Assembly: GCA_024690865.1 (NCBI GenBank)
Contig: JAILON010000138.1
Span: 1-55,789, forward strand
Origin: Treponema sp.
GTDB taxonomy: Bacteria; Spirochaetota; Spirochaetia; Treponematales; Treponemataceae
Reading direction: 5' to 3'
Length of the DNA stretch: 55,789 nucleotides
Of the stretch, positions 1 through 8,447 are shown in pieces (the first letter of the stretch is position 1; every line of letters starts with the position of its first letter). The position numbers and the translations under genes were made by a program. The notes beneath the pieces are model-generated. The model made no database searches. It had not been told where the DNA came from and saw only the letters and a list, made by a program, of their open reading frames with translations.

Positions 1-1
1 A

Positions 2-199
2 CTCTGACAACCTACCACGAGCGCTCCGGCAACAAGTCACAGCGACTCTGACAACCTACCACGAGCGCTCCGGCAACAAGTCACAGTGGCTCTGACAACC
101 TACCACGAGCGCTCCGGCAATAAGGCAGAGTGACTCCGGCAATGTGCCACAGCCGCTCCGGCAATAAGGCATAGCTGCTCCGGCAATGTGCCGCGCGAA
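2..199. repeat. 22-bp tandem repeat array (copy 1)
   Basis: Nine head-to-tail units start at 2, 24, 46, 68, 90, 112, 134, 156 and 178, exactly 22 bp apart. The core resembles CTCYGGCAAYNNGYCACAG followed by 3 variable bases. Early units alternate between a CTCTGACAACC and a CTCCGGCAACA version, giving a 44-bp higher-order period; later units are more diverged. The same family recurs at 48306-48540. There is no spacer/repeat alternation as in CRISPR, and 22 is not a multiple of 3, so a protein-coding repeat is unlikely. Confidence 0.9.
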
Positions 200-229
200 T
201 ATTCACACGCTCATCCTCATCAAACAATG

Positions 230-270
230 AAGGCCAGCCCCGGTCCGCCGGGCGCTGGCCTTTTTGTTTT
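230..270 (+). terminator. Intrinsic terminator of a gene left of the window
   Basis: AAGGCCAGC (230-238) pairs with GCTGGCCTT (254-262). An inner CCCGG/CCGGG stem (239-243/248-252) extends it, and a T-rich tract follows (TTTTTGTTTT). It reads rightward and sits just after the 22-bp array, so the array is probably in the 3' untranslated region of an off-window plus-strand gene. Confidence 0.8.
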
Positions 271-629
271 CTGCCTGCCACCCTTAATCCTCCCGCAAGT
301 TTTCCCTGCCATCCGCCCCCGAAATTTCCCGTCCGTCCTCTTCTTCCGTTCGCCAGCCCATCCACCACGCCCAGCCCAGTCGCCTGCCCCCTCGGCGACA
401 GCCCCCCGGCCCAGATCCTGTCCGCGGGAGGCCTGCCTTGAACTGGCCGTTCCTCCCGCACGGTTTCCCCAGCACTCCCGCACGCTGACACCATGCTGCC
501 CGCCGTCGCAATGTCCTCCACCATGCCCGCCCGGAACCTCCACGGGACCGCCCGCACGTCCACCGCCCGTCCCAATCCCCTTCGCCCCTCCACCGCGCCC
601 CCCGCGTCTCTCCTACCCCCTCCGTTGCC
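271..629. other. C-rich non-coding stretch
   Basis: About 360 bp with a strong excess of C on the plus strand, made of short CCC and CCG runs. Open frames exist in several phases, but none has a start, a ribosome site or recognisable protein character; they reflect low stop-codon density. I see no gene here. Confidence 0.6.
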
Positions 630-658
630 TTGCCGAATTCCTCCATTGCGGCTATAAT
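630..658 (+). promoter_or_regulatory. nnrD promoter, leaderless type
   Basis: TTGCCG at 630-635, 17-bp spacer, perfect TATAAT at 653-658. The start ATG at 665 is only 6 nt past the -10, so the predicted +1 coincides with the A of the ATG. There is no Shine-Dalgarno site. Confidence 0.8.
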
Positions 659-664
659 GGGGCC

Positions 665-2263
665 ATGCAGAACATTTTCCTTGACACGAGAAAAAACGAC
701 CAGGTGGTCCGCGCACTGTACGGGCTGACGGAAGACATAATGATGGAAAACGCGGCTTCTGCGGTAAGCGCTGCCGTCCTCCGCCGCCTGTCGCAGGACA
801 GGAGCCCCTGCCTGGCCCGGCCCGCAGTTCTGGTCCTCGCCGGGAGCGGCAACAACGGTGCAGACGGCTACGCCATTGCCCGGCAGCTGCAGTCCGCACC
901 AATAGCGGTGGCCGCCTGTTCTGTAGGCGAGGCAAACAGCGCGCTGTGCAAGGAACAGCTGTCCCGCGCACGGAAAATCGGGGTACGCATCATTGCCCCG
1001 GAAGAGCTGGACGCATATTTGGAAGAAAGTTCGATCGACCTCAAGGTAATAGTCGACTGCATCTACGGGTCGGGCTTCCGGGGAACGCTCCCCGCACTGG
1101 CCCGCGCGGTCATCCTTTCGGTCAATGACAATACGGACGCATACAAGATAGCCTGCGACGTGCCGACGGGCCTGGACCAGTGGGGACGCTGCGGCACAAT
1201 CTTCCATGCCGACGAGACCATGACGATGGGCGCGCTCAAGCTGGCACTTTTCTCCGACAAGGCAAAGGACGAATGCGGCAGCATCTCCGTCTGCAACCTG
1301 GGAATAAGCCGCGACAACTTTGAGCGGGCGGGATCCGTCACGGGCATTCCGGCAGCTGAATCCAGTGCGGCACCTGCTCCCGGCGCTGCCGTTCCCGTGG
1401 CGGGCGAAGCCGTCCCGGACGCCTACCTTCTGGAGGAGGCCGACATGGAGCTGCCCCACCGCAGGAAACAGAACGTCCACAAGGGAAAATTCGGGCACGT
1501 CGCAATCTGCTCCGGGCAAAAGTGCGGCGCCTCCGTCCTGGCCGCGAAGGCAGCCCTCTCGTTCGGGGCCGGCCTGGTCACGTTGGTTTCGCAGGACGAA
1601 GGCTTTCCCTCCTTCCCCCTCCCCTTCTCGCTGATGAGTTCGCATGCCCTGCCGGAAGGAACGACGACCATCGCGCTGGGAATGGGGCTGGGGCGCAGGA
1701 GCCAGGACAGCCAAGCCTACACCAGCTTCCTTTTGCAGAACCCCAACGTCACGGCCGTGCTGGATGCGGACGTCTTCTACAATGAGGACATCTTCCGCCT
1801 GCTGACCCACCGGCCGGAAGGGCTCATCCTGACCCCCCATCCGAAAGAATTCCTTTCACTGCTCTCGCTCTGCGGCATGGACAGCCTCAACGGGGTGAAG
1901 CTTGAGAAGGCTCTGGACGTGGTCGATATACGGCTGGAGCTTGCCTCCGCCTTCTGCAAGAAGTATCCGGGTACCGTCCTGCTGCTCAAGGGGGCCAACA
2001 GCGTCATAGCCTGCTGCAACCGAGGACAGGACAGGGCCGACCTGTTCATAAACGCGGGCGGCTGTCCCGCCCTTTCCAAGGCAGGATCGGGGGACGTGCT
2101 TTCCGGCATGGCCGCCGCCCTGCTGGCCCAGGGCTATCCTCCGCTCAAGGCCGCCTGTACTGCAAGCCTCGCCCATGCCGCCGCCGCCCGCAGATTCTGC
2201 GCGGACAAGGCGGAGTGGAGCCTGACGGCGGAGGACCTGATAGCGGCCCTGGGCAGCCTGTGA
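665..2263 (+). CDS. nnrD: Bifunctional NAD(P)H-hydrate epimerase / ADP-dependent dehydratase
   Basis: 532 aa. It repairs damaged (hydrated) NADH and NADPH: an N-terminal YjeF_N epimerase interconverts the R and S hydrates, and a C-terminal ribokinase-fold carbohydrate-kinase domain dehydrates the S form using ADP. Visible motifs are AGSGNNGADGYAIAR in the N domain, and LTPHPKEF and KAGSGDVLSGMAAALL in the C domain. An Ala/Pro-rich linker (around residues 225-255) joins them. The frame is open far upstream through C-rich DNA. The start at 665 is chosen because family homology begins at MQNIFLD and the promoter places +1 there. It is monocistronic; structured non-coding DNA follows. Confidence 0.93.
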   Translation: MQNIFLDTRKNDQVVRALYGLTEDIMMENAASAVSAAVLRRLSQDRSPCLARPAVLVLAGSGNNGADGYAIARQLQSAPIAVAACSVGEANSALCKEQLSRARKIGVRIIAPEELDAYLEESSIDLKVIVDCIYGSGFRGTLPALARAVILSVNDNTDAYKIACDVPTGLDQWGRCGTIFHADETMTMGALKLALFSDKAKDECGSISVCNLGISRDNFERAGSVTGIPAAESSAAPAPGAAVPVAGEAVPDAYLLEEADMELPHRRKQNVHKGKFGHVAICSGQKCGASVLAAKAALSFGAGLVTLVSQDEGFPSFPLPFSLMSSHALPEGTTTIALGMGLGRRSQDSQAYTSFLLQNPNVTAVLDADVFYNEDIFRLLTHRPEGLILTPHPKEFLSLLSLCGMDSLNGVKLEKALDVVDIRLELASAFCKKYPGTVLLLKGANSVIACCNRGQDRADLFINAGGCPALSKAGSGDVLSGMAAALLAQGYPPLKAACTASLAHAAAARRFCADKAEWSLTAEDLIAALGSL

Positions 2264-2355
2264 GGACGGGGGGCCGGAAACAGCCCCCACGGAGAACGGA
2301 CGTCGGGGGGATACGGGGCCGTTCTGCATGATCTTGTGCCGCCTTGTCGGGGAGT

Positions 2356-2374
2356 CCGGGGGTGTAACCCCCGG
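2356..2374. other. Strong hairpin downstream of nnrD
   Basis: CCGGGGGT (2356-2363) and ACCCCCGG (2367-2374) are perfect arms around a 3-nt loop, about 90 bp past the nnrD stop. No U-tract follows on either strand, so a terminator role is uncertain. Confidence 0.5.
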
Positions 2375-2397
2375 CAGCTGACGGGAAGAAGGGAGAG

Positions 2398-2470
2398 TAT
2401 GAGAGGGAAGGAACCCTCGCTTCTGCGTAGGCACATTTTTTAACGTTAAAAAATGTGCTTCCCTCTCATA
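2398..2470. repeat. Nested palindrome between nnrD and pyrE
   Basis: Outer perfect 13-bp arms TATGAGAGGGAAG (2398-2410) and CTTCCCTCTCATA (2458-2470) enclose a perfect 28-bp palindrome with no loop (GCACATTTTTTAAC at 2431-2444 followed by its complement at 2445-2458). It could be a bidirectional terminator or the relic of a small mobile palindromic element. Just after it a 16-bp unit starting GCTGGGGGACACTCC is directly repeated (about 2480-2509). Confidence 0.8.
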
Positions 2471-2520
2471 AGCAGGGGGGCTGGGGGACACTCCGCTGGG
2501 GGACACTCCAGAAAACAAGA

Positions 2521-2549
2521 TAGACTTTTCTACGGCTCTCGGCTATACT
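2521..2549 (+). promoter_or_regulatory. pyrE promoter, leaderless type
   Basis: TAGACT at 2521-2526, 17-bp spacer, TATACT at 2544-2549. ATG at 2557 is 7 nt past the -10. An AGAGGA lies one base from the ATG, too close to act as a normal ribosome site. Confidence 0.75.
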
Positions 2550-2556
2550 AGAGGAC

Positions 2557-3246
2557 ATGGAACAGTACAAGAAAGACTTCATCGACTTCATGGTGCAGAG
2601 CAAGGTGCTCAAGTTCGGCTCGTTCACGCTCAAGAGCGGCCGGAAGTCCCCCTTCTTCATGAACGCGGGGGGCTACGTCACCGGGAGCCAGCTGTCCCGC
2701 CTGGGCGAGTTCTACGCGCACGCCATCCATGACAACTTCGGGGACGACTTTGACCTGCTGTTCGGGCCCGCCTACAAGGGAATCCCCCTCGCGGTCGCCA
2801 CGGTCATCGCCTACAGCCGCCTCTACGGCAAGGAAATCCGTTACTGTTCCGACCGCAAGGAGGCAAAGGACCACGGGGCGGACAAGGGTCTCTTGCTCGG
2901 GAGCGAGATCCGCGCGGGCGACCGCATCGTGATAATCGAGGACGTGACCACCTCCGGCAAGTCGATCGACGAGACCATGCCCGTCATCATGAGCCAGGCG
3001 GAGGACAAGGACAAGCTGACGATAGTCGGCGAGATGGTCAGCCTGAACCGCATGGAGAAAGGCCTGGACACGGACAAGAGCGCGCTCGACTCCATCACCG
3101 GGCGCTACGGCTTCCCCGCCCGCGCCATCGTCACGATGGAGGAGGTCATCGAGCACCTCTACAAGCCAGGCGGGGACGGGGTCATAACGGACGGAATCAA
3201 GAAAGAGCTTGACGCGTACTACGCCGAGTGGGGGGCACGGAAGTAA
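2557..3246 (+). CDS. pyrE: Orotate phosphoribosyltransferase
   Basis: 229 aa, normal family length. It joins orotate to PRPP to give OMP in de novo pyrimidine synthesis (cytosolic). The PRPP-binding loop reads DRIVIIEDVTTSGKS. Upstream it has the family N-terminus with FTLKSGRKSPFF and the GPAYKGIPLA motif. The promoter places +1 on or next to the ATG. The stop codon directly abuts the GTG of the following GGDEF gene, so the two are co-transcribed. Confidence 0.95.
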   Translation: MEQYKKDFIDFMVQSKVLKFGSFTLKSGRKSPFFMNAGGYVTGSQLSRLGEFYAHAIHDNFGDDFDLLFGPAYKGIPLAVATVIAYSRLYGKEIRYCSDRKEAKDHGADKGLLLGSEIRAGDRIVIIEDVTTSGKSIDETMPVIMSQAEDKDKLTIVGEMVSLNRMEKGLDTDKSALDSITGRYGFPARAIVTMEEVIEHLYKPGGDGVITDGIKKELDAYYAEWGARK

Positions 3247-4425
3247 GTGGACCTGGCGGCGCGTACTGCGGCATTCTACTACTCGGTCATCGATGAGTTC
3301 TGCATCATCATCATGGCGATACTCCTGTTCACGACGCTGATTGACGCGGACAGGAACAAGTACCGCCTGCGCCTGATAAACCTGATGCTGTCCCTGACCG
3401 TGTTCTGCGTGGTGGACATCTTCTGGGTGCTGGTCTACTGGGACGTCCTGCCCAAGACCCAGTTCCTCCGCATGCTGTCCAACGTCTTCCTCTACGTCGC
3501 CATAAACGCATGCTCCTTCTCCATGTTCCTGCTCCTGACCGGATGCCTTGAGCTGGTGCAGCCGGTGAAGTTCGACAGGAGGCTGCCCTTCATCCCCTTC
3601 TTCGCGATGATAGCCCTGACGCTCACGACCCCCCTCACGGGCTGGCTCTTCAGCATCGCCGAGGACGGCGAGCTTGTCCGGAGCTTCATGTACATCCCCT
3701 TCATGGTCATCATCATGGGCGACCTGCTCCTGTCCTCTATCCGTGCGACGATTATGGCCTTCCGCCCGGAGAACGAGGCGAACAAGGAGCTCTGCCTGCT
3801 CGTCGCCTTCTACGGCCTGCCCATCCTCATCGGAGGCCTGCTCCGCGCCTTCTTCGTGAGCCTCCCTTCCGTCGCGCTCGGGACGAGCATCTCGGTCATC
3901 CTCTTCTTCGTCATGCAGATCCGCGAGCAGGTGTCGATGGACGCGCTGACGCACGTAAACAACCGCAAGCAGGGGGAGAGATTCTTCATCCGGCAGATAC
4001 AGGCGATAAACCAGAAGGTCGAGGAGGCGGAGGGCGGCCTCTACCTCTTCATGGCGGATTTGGACAAGTTCAAGGGGATAAACGACAGCTACGGCCACGC
4101 CGAAGGGGACAACGCCCTCGTGGTGACGGCGGAGGCCCTGCGCGAGGCCTGCGCCAAGTACGCCGACAAGTGCATGCTCTGCCGCTTCGGCGGGGACGAG
4201 TTTGTCTTGGGGGGGATGTTCTGGTCCGACGAGCAGGCGGAGGGCTTCTGTACCATGCTCAAGGTCGCGGTCGCCAAGAAGTGCGCGGAAAAGTCCCTGC
4301 CCTACACCATTTCGCTCAGCATCGGCTACGAACGCTACCGGAAGGAGTTCAAAACACTGAAGGGGCTGCTCACCGCCGCCGACAAGAAGATGTACGAGCG
4401 GAAGCGGGCGGCACGCCGTTCCTGA
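3247..4425 (+). CDS. Membrane-anchored diguanylate cyclase
   Basis: 392 aa, GTG start immediately after the pyrE TAA with no spacing, indicating translational coupling. About six or seven hydrophobic segments fill residues 1-220, followed by a GGDEF domain (about 225-388) with the signature RFGGDEF and the substrate-binding region DKFKGINDSYGHAEGDNA. It should make cyclic di-GMP from two GTP. The usual inhibitory I-site RxxD before the signature reads KYAD, so product inhibition may be weak or lost. No known sensory domain is recognised in the membrane part. Pairing with pyrE is unusual and may only reflect shared transcription. Confidence 0.88.
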   Translation: MDLAARTAAFYYSVIDEFCIIIMAILLFTTLIDADRNKYRLRLINLMLSLTVFCVVDIFWVLVYWDVLPKTQFLRMLSNVFLYVAINACSFSMFLLLTGCLELVQPVKFDRRLPFIPFFAMIALTLTTPLTGWLFSIAEDGELVRSFMYIPFMVIIMGDLLLSSIRATIMAFRPENEANKELCLLVAFYGLPILIGGLLRAFFVSLPSVALGTSISVILFFVMQIREQVSMDALTHVNNRKQGERFFIRQIQAINQKVEEAEGGLYLFMADLDKFKGINDSYGHAEGDNALVVTAEALREACAKYADKCMLCRFGGDEFVLGGMFWSDEQAEGFCTMLKVAVAKKCAEKSLPYTISLSIGYERYRKEFKTLKGLLTAADKKMYERKRAARRS

Positions 4426-4501
4426 CAATCCTCAATTCCTCAAACTGACAGTCCGCAGTCCCTGCATAAAAAACGTATTCCCGTGTCCCGGTCCGCCCCG
4501 T

Positions 4502-6496
4502 TCACTCGTCCATCTCTTCCATTCCGTCCATATAGAAGCCCTTTCCCATGTCGTCCTTGTCGAAGAGGCGCAGGCTGGTTGAGAACCACCAGTCTGGAGC
4601 GCAGGGAAGTTCCGCATCCCCGCACAGGATTGTATGCAAGGCTACATTGACGTACAGGTCCTGCTCCGCGTTGGCAAGCCGCCTTTCCACCGGTTCGGGC
4701 TTGACCGGAATGGTCATTATGAGGTTCCTGTTTTTGATGGCCATCTGGCAGACGAAGAATACGAACGCGGCATAGCAGGCAAGCGCAAAGCCGTTCCGCC
4801 GCAGCCGCGGGATGGCGAGGAGCAGGAGCAGCGCGGATGCCACAATCAGGCAGCACCTGACGCACTTGTAGAGCTCCCGCTTCCAGTGCGCAGCAGAAAG
4901 GCTCTTTCCCTTGAGCTTCCCGCCGAGCGAAATCACGGCGTCCTGCACGGCAGGGAGCGCGAGCAGCACGGCAACAAGCACAAGGACGGCAATGACGGCC
5001 AGCTGTACGCCCCTCCTTCCACAGAAGCCCTTCACCTTTCCGCACAGGGGACCCCAGCCCCGGAAAAACTTCCGAAAGCCTTCAATCGGACCCGCGAACA
5101 GGTCGGCATTGAAGAAGACGGCGACTGCAAACAGGTCGTAGACGAAGCCGTTCCCAAACCTGAAGAGGGGGGCGGACAGGAACCAAAAGGCAAGGTTCGC
5201 GAAGATGAAGGCATAGTAGAAGAGGGATTCCGTCTGCCGCTTTACAAGAGAGCGGACGAACAGTATCAGGGAGGCAAAGCATACAAGCGGGAACTGAATG
5301 TTCGCAGGTTCAAACGCCCTCCTGAGCCAGGGGACGAACCACACCATGAAGGGGGCCTTCACCATGTCCCCGTTGACGATCATCGGGTCCCACCGCGATC
5401 CGTAGTGTATGAGTTCGTAGGTCCTGACGGCAAGCGAATGGGGAATGGTCCAGGGGAATTCAACCCGGAAGAAGGTCGATTGGAAGAAGGGATAGCCGGA
5501 CTGAATCAAATTCCGAACCACGTAGATTATGAAGATGAAAAGTGGAATCGCACAGCACCTGGCCAGGCGGAGGAACGTCAGTTCCCGCCGCTTGACGTAG
5601 CCGTACAGTATGAACGCAAAGCAGAAGATGACCGTCAGCGAGCCCAGGAGCTTCATTCCGAACGCAATCGCCGCAAAGAAGAAGATGCTTTCCGGCGAGC
5701 ATTTGGAAGAAGTGGAAGAACTGGATGAACTGGATGAATCCGCAAACTGGCACAGGAGCATTTCCTGAAGGCAGACTGCAATCATGACGAGCGTGGGCTT
5801 GTCATAATACAGGCTTGGATCGTCAAGCGTATTGTTGCTGAGGAACCACACAAGCATGACGCACTGCGACAGGATGAAGGGAAGTGCCTTCCGGTCCTTC
5901 CTGGCGGAAAAATTCAGGACGTCCAGGGCCGCGTAGAACATGAAGGCCGTATAGAGCAGCGAGTACAGGACGCTCGACATCTGCTTGTCCCACGGCCCCA
6001 CGTCAAGTCCTGCGGCAAGCTGGAGGTACAGGGAATTGAAGGCCAGGTTGGCAAAGAGGTTCGCAATTCCCGGAACGATTTTGTAGGTATTCATCCAGGA
6101 GAGGCACAGGGCATGGTAGAACAGGGTATCGACCGCCGAAACGCCTTCGGCCTTGGAACACTCGTAGCATATCAGGAAGAACGCCACCACGGCCGCAAGG
6201 ACCAGCCAGCGCCGTTCACGCAAAAGCGTCCCGATGCCTCCGCCGGCCCTCGCCGCCGCCAGGGAGTATGCGCAGCCCAGGAGCCCCGCAAGGACTACCG
6301 GAAGCAGGGTCCAGACCGTGAGCGGAACAAAGAACTGCACGGACGAAAAAAACAGGGCCGCAAGGGACATGCCCAAAAAGAATTTCAGAAGGAAATTGTC
6401 TTTCCGTACCTTGAGGAAGGTAAACCGGGATGCAAGCTCGCCAATACCGTAGAATATGAAAAAAAACAGCAGGTCTGAAAGGAAGAGGTAGAGCAT
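4502..6496 (-). CDS. Large polytopic membrane protein, LIC_10190/GT-C-like
   Basis: 664 aa with a dozen or more membrane segments over most of the length. The general look, including a GIANLFANLAFNS stretch after the fourth helix, recalls the spirochaete/Bacteroidetes LIC_10190 membrane family, whose members resemble GT-C glycosyltransferases and sit with envelope-glycan genes. A serine run (eight Ser, then TSS) lies in a loop near residue 255. The start at 6496 is set by a leaderless-type promoter (TAGAAT, then 6 nt, then ATG). It is convergent with the diguanylate cyclase. Exact function unknown. Confidence 0.65.
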   Translation of the reverse strand: MLYLFLSDLLFFFIFYGIGELASRFTFLKVRKDNFLLKFFLGMSLAALFFSSVQFFVPLTVWTLLPVVLAGLLGCAYSLAAARAGGGIGTLLRERRWLVLAAVVAFFLICYECSKAEGVSAVDTLFYHALCLSWMNTYKIVPGIANLFANLAFNSLYLQLAAGLDVGPWDKQMSSVLYSLLYTAFMFYAALDVLNFSARKDRKALPFILSQCVMLVWFLSNNTLDDPSLYYDKPTLVMIAVCLQEMLLCQFADSSSSSSSSTSSKCSPESIFFFAAIAFGMKLLGSLTVIFCFAFILYGYVKRRELTFLRLARCCAIPLFIFIIYVVRNLIQSGYPFFQSTFFRVEFPWTIPHSLAVRTYELIHYGSRWDPMIVNGDMVKAPFMVWFVPWLRRAFEPANIQFPLVCFASLILFVRSLVKRQTESLFYYAFIFANLAFWFLSAPLFRFGNGFVYDLFAVAVFFNADLFAGPIEGFRKFFRGWGPLCGKVKGFCGRRGVQLAVIAVLVLVAVLLALPAVQDAVISLGGKLKGKSLSAAHWKRELYKCVRCCLIVASALLLLLAIPRLRRNGFALACYAAFVFFVCQMAIKNRNLIMTIPVKPEPVERRLANAEQDLYVNVALHTILCGDAELPCAPDWWFSTSLRLFDKDDMGKGFYMDGMEEMDE

Positions 6497-6502
6497 TCTT
6501 CC

Positions 6503-6531
6503 ATTCTACCGCATTGCCGGACAAAGGACAA
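6503..6531 (-). promoter_or_regulatory. Promoter of the LIC_10190-like gene, leaderless type
   Basis: On the minus strand TTGTCC (6531-6526), 17-bp spacer, TAGAAT (6508-6503), then 6 nt to the ATG at 6496. Confidence 0.7.
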
Positions 6532-6569
6532 GCAAGCCCGCGGACGCCCATGAAAACTGATTTCCGTGT

Positions 6570-6633
6570 CCATCACGGCTGCGCGGGGCTGTCCAGGAGC
6601 CCGCATCACGACGGCGCGGGGCTGTCCAGGAGC
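6570..6633. repeat. 33-bp direct duplication at the end of the acyltransferase gene
   Basis: Two adjacent copies, starting at 6570 and 6603, share the core GCGCGGGGCTGTCCAGGAGC. The inner copy encodes the last residues and stop of the acyltransferase; the outer copy is non-coding. It is a small tandem duplication of the gene's 3' end. Confidence 0.8.
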
Positions 6634-7604
6634 GCGTTTATTCGTTTCGTAACGGCGGCCATGATTTTCTCCAGGACGAAGTTCACCGGGAACGAAACGA
6701 GCAGCAGCAGCAGCCAGCACGAGGCGAGCGTCAAGACAAAGGCCAGTCCGTACGCAAGGTTCCCGAACAGCTTGAAGAAGAGGGGGCCAAACTGCATGTA
6801 GAAGACGGTATGGAAGAGGTATATGGCTATTTCGTTCCGCCCTGGAGCAGAAAAGAGGCGGAAACCCAGCAGGCGTTTCAAGAGCTTTGAATTCTCCACG
6901 ACAAGGAGGAGCAGGAAGGAGGCGAAGCCGTACAGGAGGTAGGTCGTGTCGTTCTCCTCACGCTTTATGATGACGAACGCGACCAGGAGGAGAAGGAGCC
7001 TGACGGCCCTATGGCCCATGATTTTTGAAAAGGTCTCCCGTTTCTGGGCCAGCACGGCCAGGTTCCCCAGGAGGCAGATTGCCATCCATATCTTTCCAAA
7101 GCTGCACAGCAGGATCATCTCAAGGATGATGAAGGCCCCGTCCACCTTGTAGAATGCGTTGAAGTAGGAAAGGATGGAGGCGACGAAAAAATGGAACATG
7201 CACCAGTATTCAGGGAAATACTGGTAGCCGAGCCTGACGCTCACGCCGACGACATGGTATGAAAGGTCATTGTTCAGCAGCGCGACGGTAAGGTTTATTG
7301 CAAAACCGCACAGGACGAAATACGCATACCGCCGCACGAGGTAGGACAGGGGGTTCCTGTTCCTGGACTGGAAGGCAAAGTATCCGACGCACACGCAGAA
7401 GAATGCGACGCCGAGCGTCCCGGTGACGCCATGGAACAGGAAGGACCAGGGGCGTTCATAGTAGAGCTTCAGGAAATAGTCGCCATGGTACTGCCGGATG
7501 AAATGGCACGCATAGACGATGAATACGGCGACTAGCTTGAGGGTGTCGATATAGGGCTTCCGTCCTCCCCTGCCCCCGTTCGTACTGGTAGGAATCTCGC
7601 TCAT
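6606..7604 (-). CDS. Acyltransferase family 3 membrane protein
   Basis: 332 aa, about ten membrane helices. The N-terminus (YIDTLKLVAVFIVYACHF) has the acyltransferase-3 arrangement with a conserved His in the first helix. This family moves acetyl or other acyl groups onto surface glycans at the inner membrane. The start at 7604 is fixed by a promoter whose -10 lies 6 nt upstream. It lies head-to-head with purE. The substrate cannot be read from sequence; the neighbouring GT-C-like protein suggests envelope carbohydrate. Confidence 0.8.
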   Translation of the reverse strand: MSEIPTSTNGGRGGRKPYIDTLKLVAVFIVYACHFIRQYHGDYFLKLYYERPWSFLFHGVTGTLGVAFFCVCVGYFAFQSRNRNPLSYLVRRYAYFVLCGFAINLTVALLNNDLSYHVVGVSVRLGYQYFPEYWCMFHFFVASILSYFNAFYKVDGAFIILEMILLCSFGKIWMAICLLGNLAVLAQKRETFSKIMGHRAVRLLLLLVAFVIIKREENDTTYLLYGFASFLLLLVVENSKLLKRLLGFRLFSAPGRNEIAIYLFHTVFYMQFGPLFFKLFGNLAYGLAFVLTLASCWLLLLLVSFPVNFVLEKIMAAVTKRINALLDSPAPS

Positions 7605-7610
7605 GCTCCA

Positions 7611-7639
7611 AGTATACGGAATATCATTGACTACTTCAA
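7611..7639 (-). promoter_or_regulatory. Acyltransferase promoter, leaderless type
   Basis: Minus strand TTGAAG (7639-7634), 17-bp spacer, TATACT (7616-7611), 6 nt, ATG at 7604. Confidence 0.8.
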
Positions 7640-7690
7640 TGGGACGCAGGAGGACGCCATGGGAATCAATTTTTTTCCGGATGCACTAAG

Positions 7691-7729
7691 TAAAAACGTA
7701 TTCCCGCTGGGTGTCCCCATACGTTTTTA
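7691..7729. repeat. Palindromic element carrying a dispersed 20-bp sequence
   Basis: TAAAAACGTAT (7691-7701) and ATACGTTTTTA (7719-7729) are perfect 11-bp arms around a 17-nt loop. The stretch CCGCTGGGTGTCCCCATACG (7704-7723) recurs exactly, inverted, at 35018-35037, and AAAAACGTATTCCCG recurs near 4468 between two convergent genes. It lies between the divergent acyltransferase and purE promoters. Confidence 0.75.
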
Positions 7730-7773
7730 CGGAGTATCCCCTAGCGAAACAGATTCCCGTCCCGTATCCTCTA

Positions 7774-7802
7774 TTGAAAAAGAACCTGCTTTATGATAGG
7801 CT
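7774..7802 (+). promoter_or_regulatory. purE promoter, probable
   Basis: TTGAAA (7774-7779), 17-bp spacer, weak -10 TAGGCT (7797-7802), 7 nt, ATG at 7810. A better -10 by sequence, TATGAT (7792-7797), would have only a 12-bp spacer. Either leaves almost no leader. Confidence 0.5.
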
Positions 7803-7809
7803 CTGCTCC

Positions 7810-8310
7810 ATGAAGGTCGCCATATTTTTAGGGTCAAAGTCCGACTCGGACGTGATGGGCAAGGCCGCCGAAGTGCTGAAGGACTTCGGCGTGGAATACA
7901 AGGCTTACATAATCTCCGCGCACCGGGCAGGGGACCTTTTGGTCAAGACCATAGCCCAGGTGGAAGGCGAAGGCTGCGAGGTCATCATCGCGGGCGCGGG
8001 ACTTTCCGCGGCCCTGCCCGGCGTCATCGCCAGCCGCACGGTCCTGCCGGTCGTCGGCGTTCCGCTTGAGTGCATCAGCCCCGGAAAGTCCAACGGGCTT
8101 GCGGGAATGGACTCCCTGCTTTCCATCGTACAGATGCCGCCCAAAGTTCCGGTGGCGACGGTCGGAATCGGCAACGCGAAGAACGCCGCCTACCTCGCCT
8201 TGGAAATCCTCGGCATAAAGTACCCCGACATACGGAAAAAGCTTGTCGAATTCCGCGCCAAGATGGTCAGCGAGGCGGAAGCCGAAGGCGGCAAGGGGTT
8301 CGAGTTCTAG
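7810..8310 (+). CDS. purE: Phosphoribosylaminoimidazole carboxylase / N5-CAIR mutase PurE
   Basis: 166 aa, standard length. It acts in purine synthesis, producing CAIR. The N-terminus MKVAIFLGSKSDSDVMGKA and IISAHR are typical of class I PurE. The usual GGAAHLPGM loop is replaced by GAGLSAALPG, and SAHRTPD by SAHRAGD, so the active-site surroundings diverge. The frame is open upstream, but the family start is Met at 7810. No purK is in the window, so whether it uses N5-CAIR or CO2 directly is open. It precedes purF but is separated by 244 bp with its own promoter downstream. Confidence 0.9.
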   Translation: MKVAIFLGSKSDSDVMGKAAEVLKDFGVEYKAYIISAHRAGDLLVKTIAQVEGEGCEVIIAGAGLSAALPGVIASRTVLPVVGVPLECISPGKSNGLAGMDSLLSIVQMPPKVPVATVGIGNAKNAAYLALEILGIKYPDIRKKLVEFRAKMVSEAEAEGGKGFEF

Positions 8311-8447
8311 GAGAACCTGGACAATCGGCATCTGCAGCAGACTCCACGTGCCCGCCCGGCCTTTGAAGCAGGCACCTTTGTTGTAGATACGGCTCACAGG
8401 TACAGCGACTGGACCGGCCCCTTTCCCCAATCCAGGTTGATTTGGTC

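Noticed and set aside
2..199. CRISPR array
   Set aside because: Units are contiguous at exactly 22 bp with no unique spacers, and no cas genes are present.
81..971. Long minus-strand open frame (about 296 codons) across the left end
   Set aside because: It crosses the repeat array, the terminator, the C-rich stretch and the start of nnrD, shows no family or ribosome site, and arises from low stop-codon density in GC-rich DNA.
284..1840. Minus-strand open frame of 518 codons opposite nnrD
   Set aside because: Complete antisense overlap with a well-supported gene, composition typical of a shadow frame.
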